Part shown: piece after piece, positions 1 through 7,119 of the stretch | Position numbering within the stretch: the first letter of the stretch is position 1 | Layout: every line of letters begins with the position of its first letter | Origin: Planctomycetota bacterium | GTDB taxonomy: Bacteria; Planctomycetota; SBBH01; JACQRN01 | Assembly: GCA_016206515.1 (NCBI GenBank) | Contig: JACQRN010000221.1 | Location: forward strand, 1 to 12,269 | Length of the DNA: 12,269 nucleotides | Direction: 5' to 3' | The notes under the pieces: model-generated | Database searches by the model: none | Told to the model about the DNA's origin: nothing | The model's input: the letters and a program-made list of their open reading frames with translations, nothing else | Position numbers and translations under genes: made by a program

Positions 1-332
1 AAAAGTTTCGCCCGCGCACCGTCCGCCGACTTTTGCCGTCGTCGCGCGCGGCGCCCTCACAACCTCAGCGAGCGGCGTGCCGAACAACATTGGACCTAGC
101 CATAGATTTCGTATCCCATGTGAAATCCGGCCACCCATACAGTTCGTGGATGTATGTCATATTCAACGCATCTTTTGCGGTGATAACGACATCTATTCAC
201 CGCGTCGTCAATGAGCTGCGGCTGTCCCGCCTGGTGCCCACTTCCCTTTTTCACCGCGTAGAAGAGCCTGTCGCATACCCCCCTTGGCCCGCGGGCCGAT
301 CCTGTGGAATACGACCCGAGAGGGGACGTCTA

Positions 333-377
333 CCTTCGAGACGGGAAGCCTCAAGGCGCGTGCCTTGACCTCGAAGG
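333..377. repeat. Nested inverted repeats in the intergenic region
   Basis: An inner perfect hairpin (TCAAGGC 351-357 with GCCTTGA 362-368, loop GCGT) lies inside outer perfect arms CCTTCGAG (333-340) and CTCGAAGG (370-377). The two together make a bulged stem of 15 base pairs. It lies next to the G/C-tract hairpin and may be part of a transcript-end structure, a cruciform or a binding site. No T-run adjoins it on either strand. Confidence 0.6.
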
Positions 378-387
378 GGGAGGCGAA

Positions 388-407
388 GGGGGGATCATCC
401 CCCCCCC
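388..407 (-). terminator. G/C-tract hairpin after the last gene, weak terminator candidate
   Basis: Six G, a five-base loop and a run of nine C form a hairpin 42 bases past the stop of the large NrfD gene. On the minus strand it is followed only by TT, not a full T-run, so termination is plausible but not assured. The nine-base C run is also a place where sequencing or replication may slip. Confidence 0.4.
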
Positions 408-448
408 GAGGACACTACCCGTCCCTGACCTGCCGATCCCCGCCTTCT

Positions 449-2047
449 TCAATTCCGGTCCGGGAGGATCTCGTAGACCAGCGCCGTCGCGAAACACAGG
501 ATCAAACCCAGGATGAAAATGACCGGGCTGAACGGAATCACCGGATCCAGATGGGACTGCGTGCCAACCCGGGCGGACCCAAGGAACCCGACGATGGCCA
601 ACGCGAGCCCGAGCCCGAGGGGTGCCGCACAGAAGAGCACTCGCCGCAGGTCCCAGCCTCGCCGGATGTCGGCCCCCTCGCCCTCCGGCGGGGCTTCCAC
701 GTCCGGGACCAGCGGAAGGATGGGGAACAACTTCACGAATACCAGGAAAAGCGATGCGCCCAGCGCCAGCAGACCCGTCACGATGCAGACTTCAACCCAG
801 CTCGGAACATAGCGCCCGCTCGGAAGCTGCGGCTGCAATCCGTGGGTCTGACCGGTGACGACGATGAGATAGCGCTTGAGGATGGAAGCCGCATTCGCCA
901 GCAGACCCGCCAGCATGGTCCATCCGATCGACGATCCGCCCCTCAGGAACTGGACGAACATGAGGGCCGCGGCGCACGCCAACCCCCCCACCACACTCCA
1001 GAAGATCGGCGCGTACTGACCGACCATCACCTGCCGGGCCACCCGAGCCTCGGCCTGTGGCGCTGCGTACGTCGCGGTCAGCCCCTCGATCACCATCAGG
1101 TAGAGGTAGACCGCGCACAACACGAACAGGGAGTTTCCGAGCCACCGGAACGTCGAGCGCGGAATCCGGGTCTCCAACCGCAGCAACCGGCGCGCGAGCC
1201 CGGCGACCACGACGATCAGACCGATGCCCGAGACCCCGGCCATGACCACGAAGGACGGGCCTTGGAGCGAGCTGAACCATCCCGGACGCCCTCCCTGCAA
1301 ACCGAAGATGAGACCCAGCGTCGAATGCGCCGCCACCAGCAACGGCAGGATCAGCACCGCCAGCCAGAAACTGGCCCGGCTGCGGCGCCGCCGCTCCGAG
1401 GGGGTCCCCCGGTAGCCGCAGGCCCACCACGTATGGAACCGGGCCAACCGTCCGCCCAGCAAGGCGCACCGGGCCGCGTCCTCGCGCCCATCCAGAAAAA
1501 GATACACGAAACTCGCAAACAGGTACGTCGCAACGACCAGGCTGAACGTTCCGAAGAAGGGGGATTGCGTGCGCGCATAGCGGGGGAGGGAGAGAAGCCC
1601 CTCCAGGGGACGGCCCAGATCGGCCAGCACGCAGAGCGTGCCCATCAGCAACGAGAGGATCGCGACCAGCTCGGCCATGCGTGAGATCGGCTTGAGGTGT
1701 TTGATATCGAATAGCCGGGTCAAGGCGGCGATGGAGATCCCGGCAAAGCTGGCCCCCACGAAGTAGATGTCGAACGCGATATAGACGCCCCAGGCGGCCC
1801 CCCCCTGACCGAGATTGCCCAGTCCCGTGACAGCCAGTCCCCGCGTCATCTGTAGGGCGTAGGCCGCCACACCAAGTCCGGTGACAACGGTCAATGCGGC
1901 GAGACCGGTCCACCACCGCCATCCGAATCGACCGAGGACGTAGGGAAGGGGGAATGGCGGCGGCACGCGGGCCTTTCCCACGAGTCCCGGAATCGGGGGA
2001 GCCGCCGGGGTCTCCTGGAGGACCGCAACGTTCATCGGCGTGCTCAT
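449..2047 (-). CDS. Large NrfD-family membrane protein with 12 predicted helices
   Basis: A 532-residue polytopic protein of the NrfD/PsrC superfamily. A Pro-rich N-terminal tail of about 40 residues precedes helices at about 42-66, 84-112, 123-142, 163-186, 225-250, 262-286, 299-327, 344-368, 373-399 and 417-446, with two more in a C-terminal extension (about 469-492 and 505-527). K391-R-Y-L-I-V-V and the VPSWVEV segment (414-420) correspond to WIERFLIVV and NPTWVEW of the other NrfD gene in this window, so the two are distant paralogues. The family binds menaquinol and passes electrons to a ferredoxin subunit, yet no such partner is encoded in this operon: it may use the upstream complex or a remote one. 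The ATG at 2047 has AGGAGAGG upstream, 7 bases after the preceding stop. Expression should follow the sigma-54 promoter at 2542-2557. Confidence 0.9.
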   Translation of the reverse strand: MSTPMNVAVLQETPAAPPIPGLVGKARVPPPFPLPYVLGRFGWRWWTGLAALTVVTGLGVAAYALQMTRGLAVTGLGNLGQGGAAWGVYIAFDIYFVGASFAGISIAALTRLFDIKHLKPISRMAELVAILSLLMGTLCVLADLGRPLEGLLSLPRYARTQSPFFGTFSLVVATYLFASFVYLFLDGREDAARCALLGGRLARFHTWWACGYRGTPSERRRRSRASFWLAVLILPLLVAAHSTLGLIFGLQGGRPGWFSSLQGPSFVVMAGVSGIGLIVVVAGLARRLLRLETRIPRSTFRWLGNSLFVLCAVYLYLMVIEGLTATYAAPQAEARVARQVMVGQYAPIFWSVVGGLACAAALMFVQFLRGGSSIGWTMLAGLLANAASILKRYLIVVTGQTHGLQPQLPSGRYVPSWVEVCIVTGLLALGASLFLVFVKLFPILPLVPDVEAPPEGEGADIRRGWDLRRVLFCAAPLGLGLALAIVGFLGSARVGTQSHLDPVIPFSPVIFILGLILCFATALVYEILPDRN

Positions 2048-2054
2048 TCCTCTC

Positions 2055-2228
2055 CTAGTGGGTGAGGACCAAGCCGACCATCAGCACGGAGGTGATGGTC
2101 AAGACGATCATCACCGCGCCCAGAACGCTGGTGACGACGTAGAAGGCACGCCCCTCGGGCGCAGGCGCCGCGGGCGCAGGCGCCGCGCACGTGGATTCCG
2201 GCGGCCTCTGTGTCAGGTGCTCGATCAC
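2055..2228 (-). CDS. Single-helix small membrane protein, 57 residues, GTG start
   Basis: A 57-residue protein: an N-terminal soluble part with an Ala-Pro repeat (about 15-24), then one long helix (about 29-55, FYVVTSVLGAVMIVLTITSVLMVGLVL) ending in T-H. No family is recognised. I chose the GTG at 2228-2226 because it starts 2 bases after the preceding stop and has AGGGG upstream; the longer in-frame reading from further upstream is a shadow of the 91-residue gene. The stop is 7 bases before the NrfD gene. The tight packing between a promoter-proximal gene and a large membrane subunit argues for a real accessory subunit. The Ala-Pro part is written by two tandem 15-base copies. Confidence 0.7.
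   Translation of the reverse strand: MIEHLTQRPPESTCAAPAPAAPAPEGRAFYVVTSVLGAVMIVLTITSVLMVGLVLTH
2157..2186 (-). repeat. Two perfect tandem copies of a 15-bp unit
   Basis: GGGCGCAGGCGCCGC (plus strand) occurs twice back to back inside the 57-residue gene. On the coding strand each copy adds five residues (A-A-P-A-P), in frame, to a flexible linker before the membrane helix. Copy number could vary among strains without breaking the frame. Confidence 0.85.
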
Positions 2229-2230
2229 GG

Positions 2231-2506
2231 TCAGCCCCTGCTGTCGAGGGTCTCGACGACACCGGCTTCCTTCGATTTCGTCCTGGGCGAGCGGCGGCAG
2301 CTCCCTTGCGGGGGGCGCGCTTCCCGATCCCCTCGCGCCAGGATCACCACGGCGACAACGAGGATCGGAGTCAGAAGCCGCAGCATCGTTTTTAGCGTGG
2401 GCACATCGAGGTAACCGTAGGAGTACCAGCTCAATCCGGCGCTCAGCGCGAAGATGGACAGAAGCCACGCCACCAGGACGATCGCACCCTTCTTGATCGG
2501 ACTCAT
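2231..2506 (-). CDS. Small membrane protein, 91 residues, first gene of sigma-54 operon
   Basis: I do not recognise a family. Residues 5-27 (a basic KK then a hydrophobic stretch) form one membrane helix, and about 43-58 (LRLLTPILVVAVVILA) a second. The remaining C-terminal third is hydrophilic and basic (RGDREARPP onward) and should face the cytoplasm if both helices span. The start is well supported: an AGGAGGAG ribosome site and a sigma-54 promoter lie just upstream, and the gap to the next gene is 2 bases. Small helices of this kind are common accessory subunits of respiratory complexes, so I infer that it packs against the large NrfD protein encoded two genes on. It is not the DUF3341 ActD subunit, which is about twice as long. 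Confidence 0.78.
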   Translation of the reverse strand: MSPIKKGAIVLVAWLLSIFALSAGLSWYSYGYLDVPTLKTMLRLLTPILVVAVVILARGDREARPPQGSCRRSPRTKSKEAGVVETLDSRG

Positions 2507-2541
2507 GTGGGTCTCCTCCTTCCGTTCCTATACCTGGAAGG

Positions 2542-2557
2542 GGCAACCTATGTGCCG
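2542..2557 (-). promoter_or_regulatory. Sigma-54 (-24/-12) promoter for the small-protein/NrfD operon
   Basis: The minus strand reads CGGCACATAGGTTGCC. It has the invariant GG (2556-2555) and GC (2544-2543) separated by 10 bases, and matches GGCAC and TTGC of the consensus TGGCACG-N4-TTGCW. Counting from the -12 C, transcription should start near 2531, giving a leader of about 25 bases with AGGAGGAG just before the ATG at 2506. A matching activator is encoded immediately upstream. Confidence 0.8.
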
Positions 2558-2664
2558 TGTCGTCCCAAGACAGGTGTCGCAAGACCTTCCTCAGAAACAG
2601 GTTACGGATGCATCTCTCCGAGGTCCGTCTCGAAGCGGCGGCTGGATATTGCAGAATGGAGTGG

Positions 2665-2686
2665 TACCCGCAACCGCCTGCGGGTA
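2665..2686. promoter_or_regulatory. Perfect palindrome, candidate activator-binding site (UAS)
   Basis: TACCCGCA and TGCGGGTA form perfect 8-bp inverted arms around a 6-base spacer. The centre is about 144 bases upstream of the predicted sigma-54 transcription start, within the usual range for enhancer sites of NtrC-type activators. There is no T-run on the minus strand beyond it, so a terminator of the regulator gene is less likely, though the RNA could still fold. Only one copy was found; such activators often use two, so a second degenerate site may exist. Confidence 0.5.
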
Positions 2687-2702
2687 AACGTCTTACGGAC
2701 CT

Positions 2703-4082
2703 CTACTTTGAAGGCTCCTGCGGGGACGTGTGATCCTGCGAGGGCAAGTGACGCCACAAAGTGCTGGAAGAGATTCCCAGAATCCGCACCGCCTTGGCCT
2801 GGTTCCCTCCGCAAAACTCCAGGATGTGCCGGATATAACGATCATTCACTTCTTCAAGCGGAAGAGGAGGCAAGGCATGGACCGAGAAGAGGGCCGGCCC
2901 GGCCGCTTGACGGATCTTTTCCGGCAACTCCGCGGGGCCCACGCGCTGCCCCGACGGGACGAAGATCGCCGCGCGTTCCATCACGTTCTTCAGTTCGCGC
3001 ACATTGCCCGGCCAGGGGTATCGCTCCAGCAGATCGGCCACCTCCGGCTCCAGGCCGGCGATCGGTTTCTTGATCTCACGCGAGAACCGGGCAAGGAAGT
3101 GAAGCGCCAGGCCACGGATGTCCCGGACCCGCTCGCGCAGGGGAGGCACGCGCAGCTGGATCCCTCCCAGGCGGAAATACAGGTCCTCGCGCAGACGTCC
3201 CGTCTTGACGAGGGCGTCGGGATCCCCGGCGGCCGCCACGAGGAACCGGACGTCGACCACCCCCTCGCGCTCGGAACCGAGCCTTCGGAAGCGGTGATCC
3301 TCCAGAACCCGGAGGAGTTTTGCCTGGATCTCCTCCCGCAGATCGGCCATCTCGTCCAGGAAGAGCGTGCCGCCGTGCGCCAACTCCAGGAAGCCCCTCT
3401 GGTCCGATACGGCGCCGGTGAACGCCCCACGGACATGACCGAAAAGCTGCGAGTCAGCCAGCGTCTCCTGGAGGCCGGCGCAGTTGACGGCCAGGAAGAC
3501 CCGATCGTGGCGGGGACTGTTCTCGTGGACGAAGCGGGCGAGAATCTCCTTGCCCGTGCCGCTCTCGCCGCTGATGAAAACGGTTGCGGCGGTGGCCGCG
3601 ACCTGGGCCGCGCGCTCGTAGAGCCGCTTCATCGCCACCGACTCGCCCCGCCAGATCCCGCCCTGGGCCTCCCGGACGGCCTCCCGGAGGGAGGTGTTCT
3701 CCAGGCGCAGGCGCTGGGTTTCCAGGGCGCGGTGCACCGTGCTGCGGATCTCCTCGCCGGAGAACGGCTTCGGCAGGTAGTCGTACGCCCCCTGCTTCAG
3801 GGCGCGTACCGCCGTATCGACCGCCGCATAGGCGGTGATCATCACCACCGGGATCCCGGGATACTCGGCGTGAATCCTCTTTTGGAGGTCGAGCCCGTTC
3901 ATCCCCCCCAGATGGATGTCGCACAACACCAGATCGAAAGCCTCCCGGGCCAGTGCGACGAGGGCCTCCTCGGCGTTGGCTACACCCAGGGTGCGACAGA
4001 GCGAAGGGTCGAGCGACCGGGTGATCGAGACGTGCGTCCCCTCCTCGTCATCGACGATCAGGATGGATGCCCTGGCTGGCAT
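2703..4082 (-). CDS. NtrC-family sigma-54-dependent response regulator
   Basis: A 459-residue three-domain activator. The receiver domain (1-120) has D11-D12, the phospho-acceptor D55 (LVLCD) and K105 (LPKP). The AAA+ domain (about 140-375) has Walker A G172-ESGTGKE, the sigma-54 contact loop GAFTGA (219-224), Walker B GGTLFLDE (237-244), and the family segment YPWPGNVREL (355-364). A Fis-type helix-turn-helix lies at about 425-446 (NQAKAVRILGISSSTLWRHL). It should be phosphorylated by the kinase encoded just upstream and remodel RNA polymerase-sigma-54 at -24/-12 promoters. The ATG at 4082 follows GGGAGGG by 4 bases and lies within the kinase 3' end. A strong -24/-12 promoter lies about 150 bases past its stop on the same strand, which makes the following three genes its obvious target. 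Confidence 0.96.
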   Translation of the reverse strand: MPARASILIVDDEEGTHVSITRSLDPSLCRTLGVANAEEALVALAREAFDLVLCDIHLGGMNGLDLQKRIHAEYPGIPVVMITAYAAVDTAVRALKQGAYDYLPKPFSGEEIRSTVHRALETQRLRLENTSLREAVREAQGGIWRGESVAMKRLYERAAQVAATAATVFISGESGTGKEILARFVHENSPRHDRVFLAVNCAGLQETLADSQLFGHVRGAFTGAVSDQRGFLELAHGGTLFLDEMADLREEIQAKLLRVLEDHRFRRLGSEREGVVDVRFLVAAAGDPDALVKTGRLREDLYFRLGGIQLRVPPLRERVRDIRGLALHFLARFSREIKKPIAGLEPEVADLLERYPWPGNVRELKNVMERAAIFVPSGQRVGPAELPEKIRQAAGPALFSVHALPPLPLEEVNDRYIRHILEFCGGNQAKAVRILGISSSTLWRHLPSQDHTSPQEPSK

Positions 4083-5632
4083 GGTCCCTCCCGGTCCCGA
4101 GTCCAAGGCATCCGAATGCGGAAGACGGCGCCGGTCCGGGAGCGCGCCGCATCGTCCGGCACGCGTTCCTTGAGATCGATGACGCCGGCGTGCTGTTCGA
4201 CGATCCGCTTGCAGATCGCCAGGCCGAGGCCGGTCCCGTCCTTCTTGGTCGTGTGCAGCGGGCGAAACAGGTCCGGGCGTTCGGCGACCGGGATGCCGGG
4301 CCCGCTGTCCTCCACTTCGAGGACCATCGCGTCCCCCCCGGCGAAGCCCCGCACCTCCACGAAGCCACCGTCGGGGGAGGCATCGATGGCGTTGTCGATC
4401 AGGTTCAAGAACACCTGGAGCAGGCGGGACGGATCGGCCTCCCCCACAAACGGCTCCGGCTGGAAACGGCAGGTGAGCGACAGCCGCCGCGGCTCCCACC
4501 TGTGCCGCAGCAGATGAATCGCCTCGCGCGCCAGGGCATCGATCTCGCAACGACTGTTCGCGAACTCGTTTTCCCGTCCGAGCGACCGGACGGCCAAGGT
4601 CGTGACGCGGCATCGCCTCGCGTCCCTCTCGATATCCTCAACGATGGGGCGCGAGGCATCCCCGGGCGGGACGCCACGGAGCAGCGCCTCCGAGTTGAGG
4701 ATGATGTTCGTCAGGGGATTGTTGAGATCGTGCGCCACGGCGCCCGCGATGAGCCCGATCCCCGCCAGCCGGCCGCTCCGCTGGACCTCCTCGTCCTTCC
4801 TCCTCAACTCCGCGATGCGGAGATTGACTTCCCGCTCCAGGTGCTCCTGGTGCTGCAGAAGATCCCTTTGCTGCCGGACCAGATCATCCATCATGCGGTT
4901 GAAGAGGCAGGCAAGGGAAACCACCTCCCGAGGGCCCTCCTCACGGGCCCTTGCCGAGAGGTCTCCGTCGGTGATCTTCCAGGCCTGCCCGGCCAGGGCA
5001 TCGATCGGACGAGCGATACTCCGCGCAACGGGATGGCACAGAACGAGGGCGACGAGGATGCACGACACCGTCGAGAACGTCACCAACAGCAGGGCCGTCT
5101 TTTCGGTCTGGCGGAGGGCCGACTCGATCTCCGTCGCCTTGGCGTTCAGGGTCGTGGACATCTGTCCGGTCGCCTGGGTGAGCCGCCGCGCGGAGGCATC
5201 CACCCCTTGGGACCACGCATCCAGGGATGCTCCACTGGAGGGATCCCGGCCACGGAGAATCTCCAGGCCGCGCGTCCGGATCCCTCCCAGTTCATCCCGG
5301 AGATGACTCGCCATGTCGGCGGGCCGCTTGGCGTACCCGTGGCAACTCGTCGCCATGCAACCGGCGATCCGGCCCTGGAGATCGGCGATGCGCCCGGAGA
5401 ACCGGGCCTCCCCGCCGCCGTGCGCGTCCCTCAGGATCCCCTCCGGGGTGCCCAGTTGGGAAAGGCCCACGGTCAGATCCCGGGTCCCGTCGATTGCGGC
5501 AAGGATCCGCCGCAGTTCCGCGGCGTTGCGCGAGATCGTGCGCACACTGTTGAATCCGACGACACCCAACAGGACCGCCTCGGAAATCCCGAACAGGAGC
5601 ACGACGAGCACGATTCTGGAACGGATCGACAT
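4058..5632 (-). CDS. Membrane sensor histidine kinase with periplasmic CX4CH (possible haem c) sensor domain
   Basis: A 524-residue kinase. Order of parts: helix 1 (about 7-27); periplasmic sensor domain (about 28-178), largely helical; helix 2 (about 180-200); HAMP (about 201-255); coiled coil (about 255-290); His-kinase core with the phospho-acceptor H301 in AVAHDLNNPL; ATPase domain with N-box (LNLIDNAIDASP, 409-420), G1 (EDSGPGIP, 441-448) and G2 (DGTGLGLA, 465-472). The sensor domain contains C92-M-A-T-S-C97-H98, a CX4CH motif of the kind that binds covalent haem in cytochrome c3, with H110 as possible second axial ligand. I infer a haem-based redox or gas sensor; this is untested. The ATG at 5632 was chosen because it sits directly before the first helix; upstream codons in frame look like noise. 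It overlaps the regulator gene by 25 bases. Confidence 0.9.
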   Translation of the reverse strand: MSIRSRIVLVVLLFGISEAVLLGVVGFNSVRTISRNAAELRRILAAIDGTRDLTVGLSQLGTPEGILRDAHGGGEARFSGRIADLQGRIAGCMATSCHGYAKRPADMASHLRDELGGIRTRGLEILRGRDPSSGASLDAWSQGVDASARRLTQATGQMSTTLNAKATEIESALRQTEKTALLLVTFSTVSCILVALVLCHPVARSIARPIDALAGQAWKITDGDLSARAREEGPREVVSLACLFNRMMDDLVRQQRDLLQHQEHLEREVNLRIAELRRKDEEVQRSGRLAGIGLIAGAVAHDLNNPLTNIILNSEALLRGVPPGDASRPIVEDIERDARRCRVTTLAVRSLGRENEFANSRCEIDALAREAIHLLRHRWEPRRLSLTCRFQPEPFVGEADPSRLLQVFLNLIDNAIDASPDGGFVEVRGFAGGDAMVLEVEDSGPGIPVAERPDLFRPLHTTKKDGTGLGLAICKRIVEQHAGVIDLKERVPDDAARSRTGAVFRIRMPWTRDREGPCQPGHPS

Positions 5633-5707
5633 CCCGGTCGTCCCCGCGTCCGTTTTCCCGCCCTCCAGGTTCCGCAGATCCGGACCGCTCACGACAGAAT
5701 CCGGCGC

Positions 5708-5721
5708 GCCCGGAAGCGGGC
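5708..5721 (-). other. Small hairpin right after the NrfD stop codon
   Basis: A perfect 5-bp stem (GCCCG / CGGGC) with a 4-base loop begins at the base after the stop codon of the NrfD gene. There is no T-run after it on the minus strand, so it is not a classical intrinsic terminator. It could weaken read-through into, or mark an RNA processing point before, the two-component genes, which start 89 bases further on. The rest of this 89-bp gap holds no promoter I can defend. Confidence 0.3.
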
Positions 5722-7119
5722 CTACGGCTCCCGCTCGCCGCGACCATGGGGGGGCATCCCCTCCCACGGGAAGGCAGCGGATCCGGCCTCATCCGGGACA
5801 TCCGGCATGTACCCCTCGAAACGTTTGTTGATCTCGGGGATGGCGACGTCGACCCCCTCCTGAACCTCCCAGATCGAGACGATCGGGAAGACCCTGGCAA
5901 ACAGCATGTAGAGGAGCGCAAAGGCCGCAAGACACCCCGCCGTGACCGACCATTCCACCCAGGTCGGGTTGTAGATCCCCGTGGGCCAGGGCAGGCGGGG
6001 ATGGATCAACGTCGGGACCACGATCAGGAACCGTTCGATCCACATCGACACCAGGATCAGGACCGATGCGACGACGCATCCGGTGACCGTCCTTCCCTTC
6101 GGGAAGGAAAGAATGACCAAGGGGACCAGGAACCCCCCGACGATCATCCCCCAGAAGGGAAGGGCAAACTCCCCGGTCACCTTCTCCATGACCGAGGCCA
6201 TGATGCTCGGCTCGTTACCGGTGATCTCCACGAGGTAGATGTTGAAGGTGAAATAGATCATGAGCGCGGTCATCACAAGCAGGATCAGGGCCAGGTTGTT
6301 GAAGTGGATATCCTTCAGGATCCCCTCCAGGTGAAACGCCTTCCGGATGATGGCCATGGCGATCATCAGGCCGGCGAGTCCGGAGAAGATCGCGCCCACG
6401 ACGAAGTAGGGGCCGAAGATCGTGCTGTGCCAGCCGGGTTGCAGGGTCGTGGCGTAGATATAGGCGACCACCGTGTGGACGGAGATCGCGATGGGGATGA
6501 TCAGGATCGCCATCACCGAGATCCAGAACTCCAGCCGGTGCTTCTGCCTCTGTGTCCCCTGGTAGCCGAGCGCCAGGAGCGTGTAGAGCCACACCCAGCC
6601 GATCTTCCGATCCCTCAGGATCGCGCAGTCCGGGATCAGCGGGAGGTACAGGTAGATCAAGCTCCCGGTGAGGTAGGTGCTGATGCAGCAGACGTCCCAG
6701 AGAATCGGGGACTGCAGGCGGCCATGCTGGATGACGAAAAGCAGGCGATCCGGCCTCCCCAGATCGATGATGACCGAAAGGGCGCCGAAGATGAGGGCGA
6801 AGACGGTGATCACCTCCGCGCAACGGGTGACCGGCCTGCGCCATTCGGCATTCGCAACCCGGAGGATGGCCGAGATCAGGGTCCCCGCGTGGCTGATCCC
6901 GATGAAGAAAACGAAGTTGGCCATGTAGACACCCCAGTACACGGGGCGATTCATGCCGGTCGTGCCCAGGCCGTGGACGAACTGCTGGACGTACGCGTAG
7001 ACCCCCACCGCCATGACCATGAGCAGGCCGGCGGCGGCGAGGTAGAACCCCCTCCCGCCCTTCCCGATCGGATCGAGGATGGGCTTGATGGAAAACGAGA
7101 AATCATTCACTCCTGCCAT
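5722..7119 (-). CDS. NrfD-family 10-helix quinol-interacting membrane subunit (ActC/QrcD-like)
   Basis: A 465-residue integral membrane protein. Ten hydrophobic helices can be read at about 24-46, 61-88, 101-120, 139-163, 198-223, 233-258, 273-298, 318-339, 344-370 and 387-415, followed by a soluble cytoplasmic-type tail of 50 residues. Ten rather than eight helices, together with W360-I-E-R-F-L-I-V-V-P and the NPTWVEW segment at 384-390, resembles the ActC/ActF branch of the NrfD family more than PsrC. In that family this subunit binds menaquinol near the periplasmic cluster of the ferredoxin subunit. It carries no haem; H77 and the DLGRPDR loop (119-125) are conserved-looking polar residues. 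The ATG at 7119 has GGGAGG upstream and overlaps the ferredoxin stop by 13 bases, showing coupling. A small GC hairpin follows the stop. Confidence 0.92.
   Translation of the reverse strand: MAGVNDFSFSIKPILDPIGKGGRGFYLAAAGLLMVMAVGVYAYVQQFVHGLGTTGMNRPVYWGVYMANFVFFIGISHAGTLISAILRVANAEWRRPVTRCAEVITVFALIFGALSVIIDLGRPDRLLFVIQHGRLQSPILWDVCCISTYLTGSLIYLYLPLIPDCAILRDRKIGWVWLYTLLALGYQGTQRQKHRLEFWISVMAILIIPIAISVHTVVAYIYATTLQPGWHSTIFGPYFVVGAIFSGLAGLMIAMAIIRKAFHLEGILKDIHFNNLALILLVMTALMIYFTFNIYLVEITGNEPSIMASVMEKVTGEFALPFWGMIVGGFLVPLVILSFPKGRTVTGCVVASVLILVSMWIERFLIVVPTLIHPRLPWPTGIYNPTWVEWSVTAGCLAAFALLYMLFARVFPIVSIWEVQEGVDVAIPEINKRFEGYMPDVPDEAGSAAFPWEGMPPHGRGEREP

Larger units (their letters stand above)
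1..448. other. Intergenic region without a supportable gene
   Basis: Apart from the hairpins at 333-407 and a 12-base palindrome GGCCCGCGGGCC (286-297), I see no gene. The part from about 95 to 255 is near half G+C by eye, well below the coding regions, and includes T- and A-rich patches. A plus-strand open frame of 111 codons (33-368) lacks a ribosome site and family resemblance. No convincing promoter box, tRNA or riboswitch was found. It may hold the control region of a gene beyond the left edge. Confidence 0.6.

Noticed and set aside
120..200. Sigma-70 promoter in the less GC-rich stretch
   Set aside because: Weak -35-like and -10-like hexamers occur but at wrong spacing (for example 13 bases) on the plus strand and without a downstream gene on the minus strand.
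33..368. Plus-strand 111-codon frame in the left intergenic region
   Set aside because: No ribosome site, no recognisable motif, and it runs into the inverted repeats; kept only as a remote possibility.
284..1684. Long plus-strand open frame of 466 codons
   Set aside because: It is antisense to the 12-helix NrfD gene, its product is rich in Arg, Pro, Gln and Asp with no domain, and long antisense frames are normal at this G+C content.
2229..2582. Upstream part of the open frame that ends at 2055
   Set aside because: This part overlaps the well-supported 91-residue gene and the promoter; only the last 57 codons look like a protein with a membrane helix.
2665..2686. Intrinsic terminator for the response regulator gene
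   Set aside because: No T-run follows the stem on the minus strand, and its position suits an activator site.
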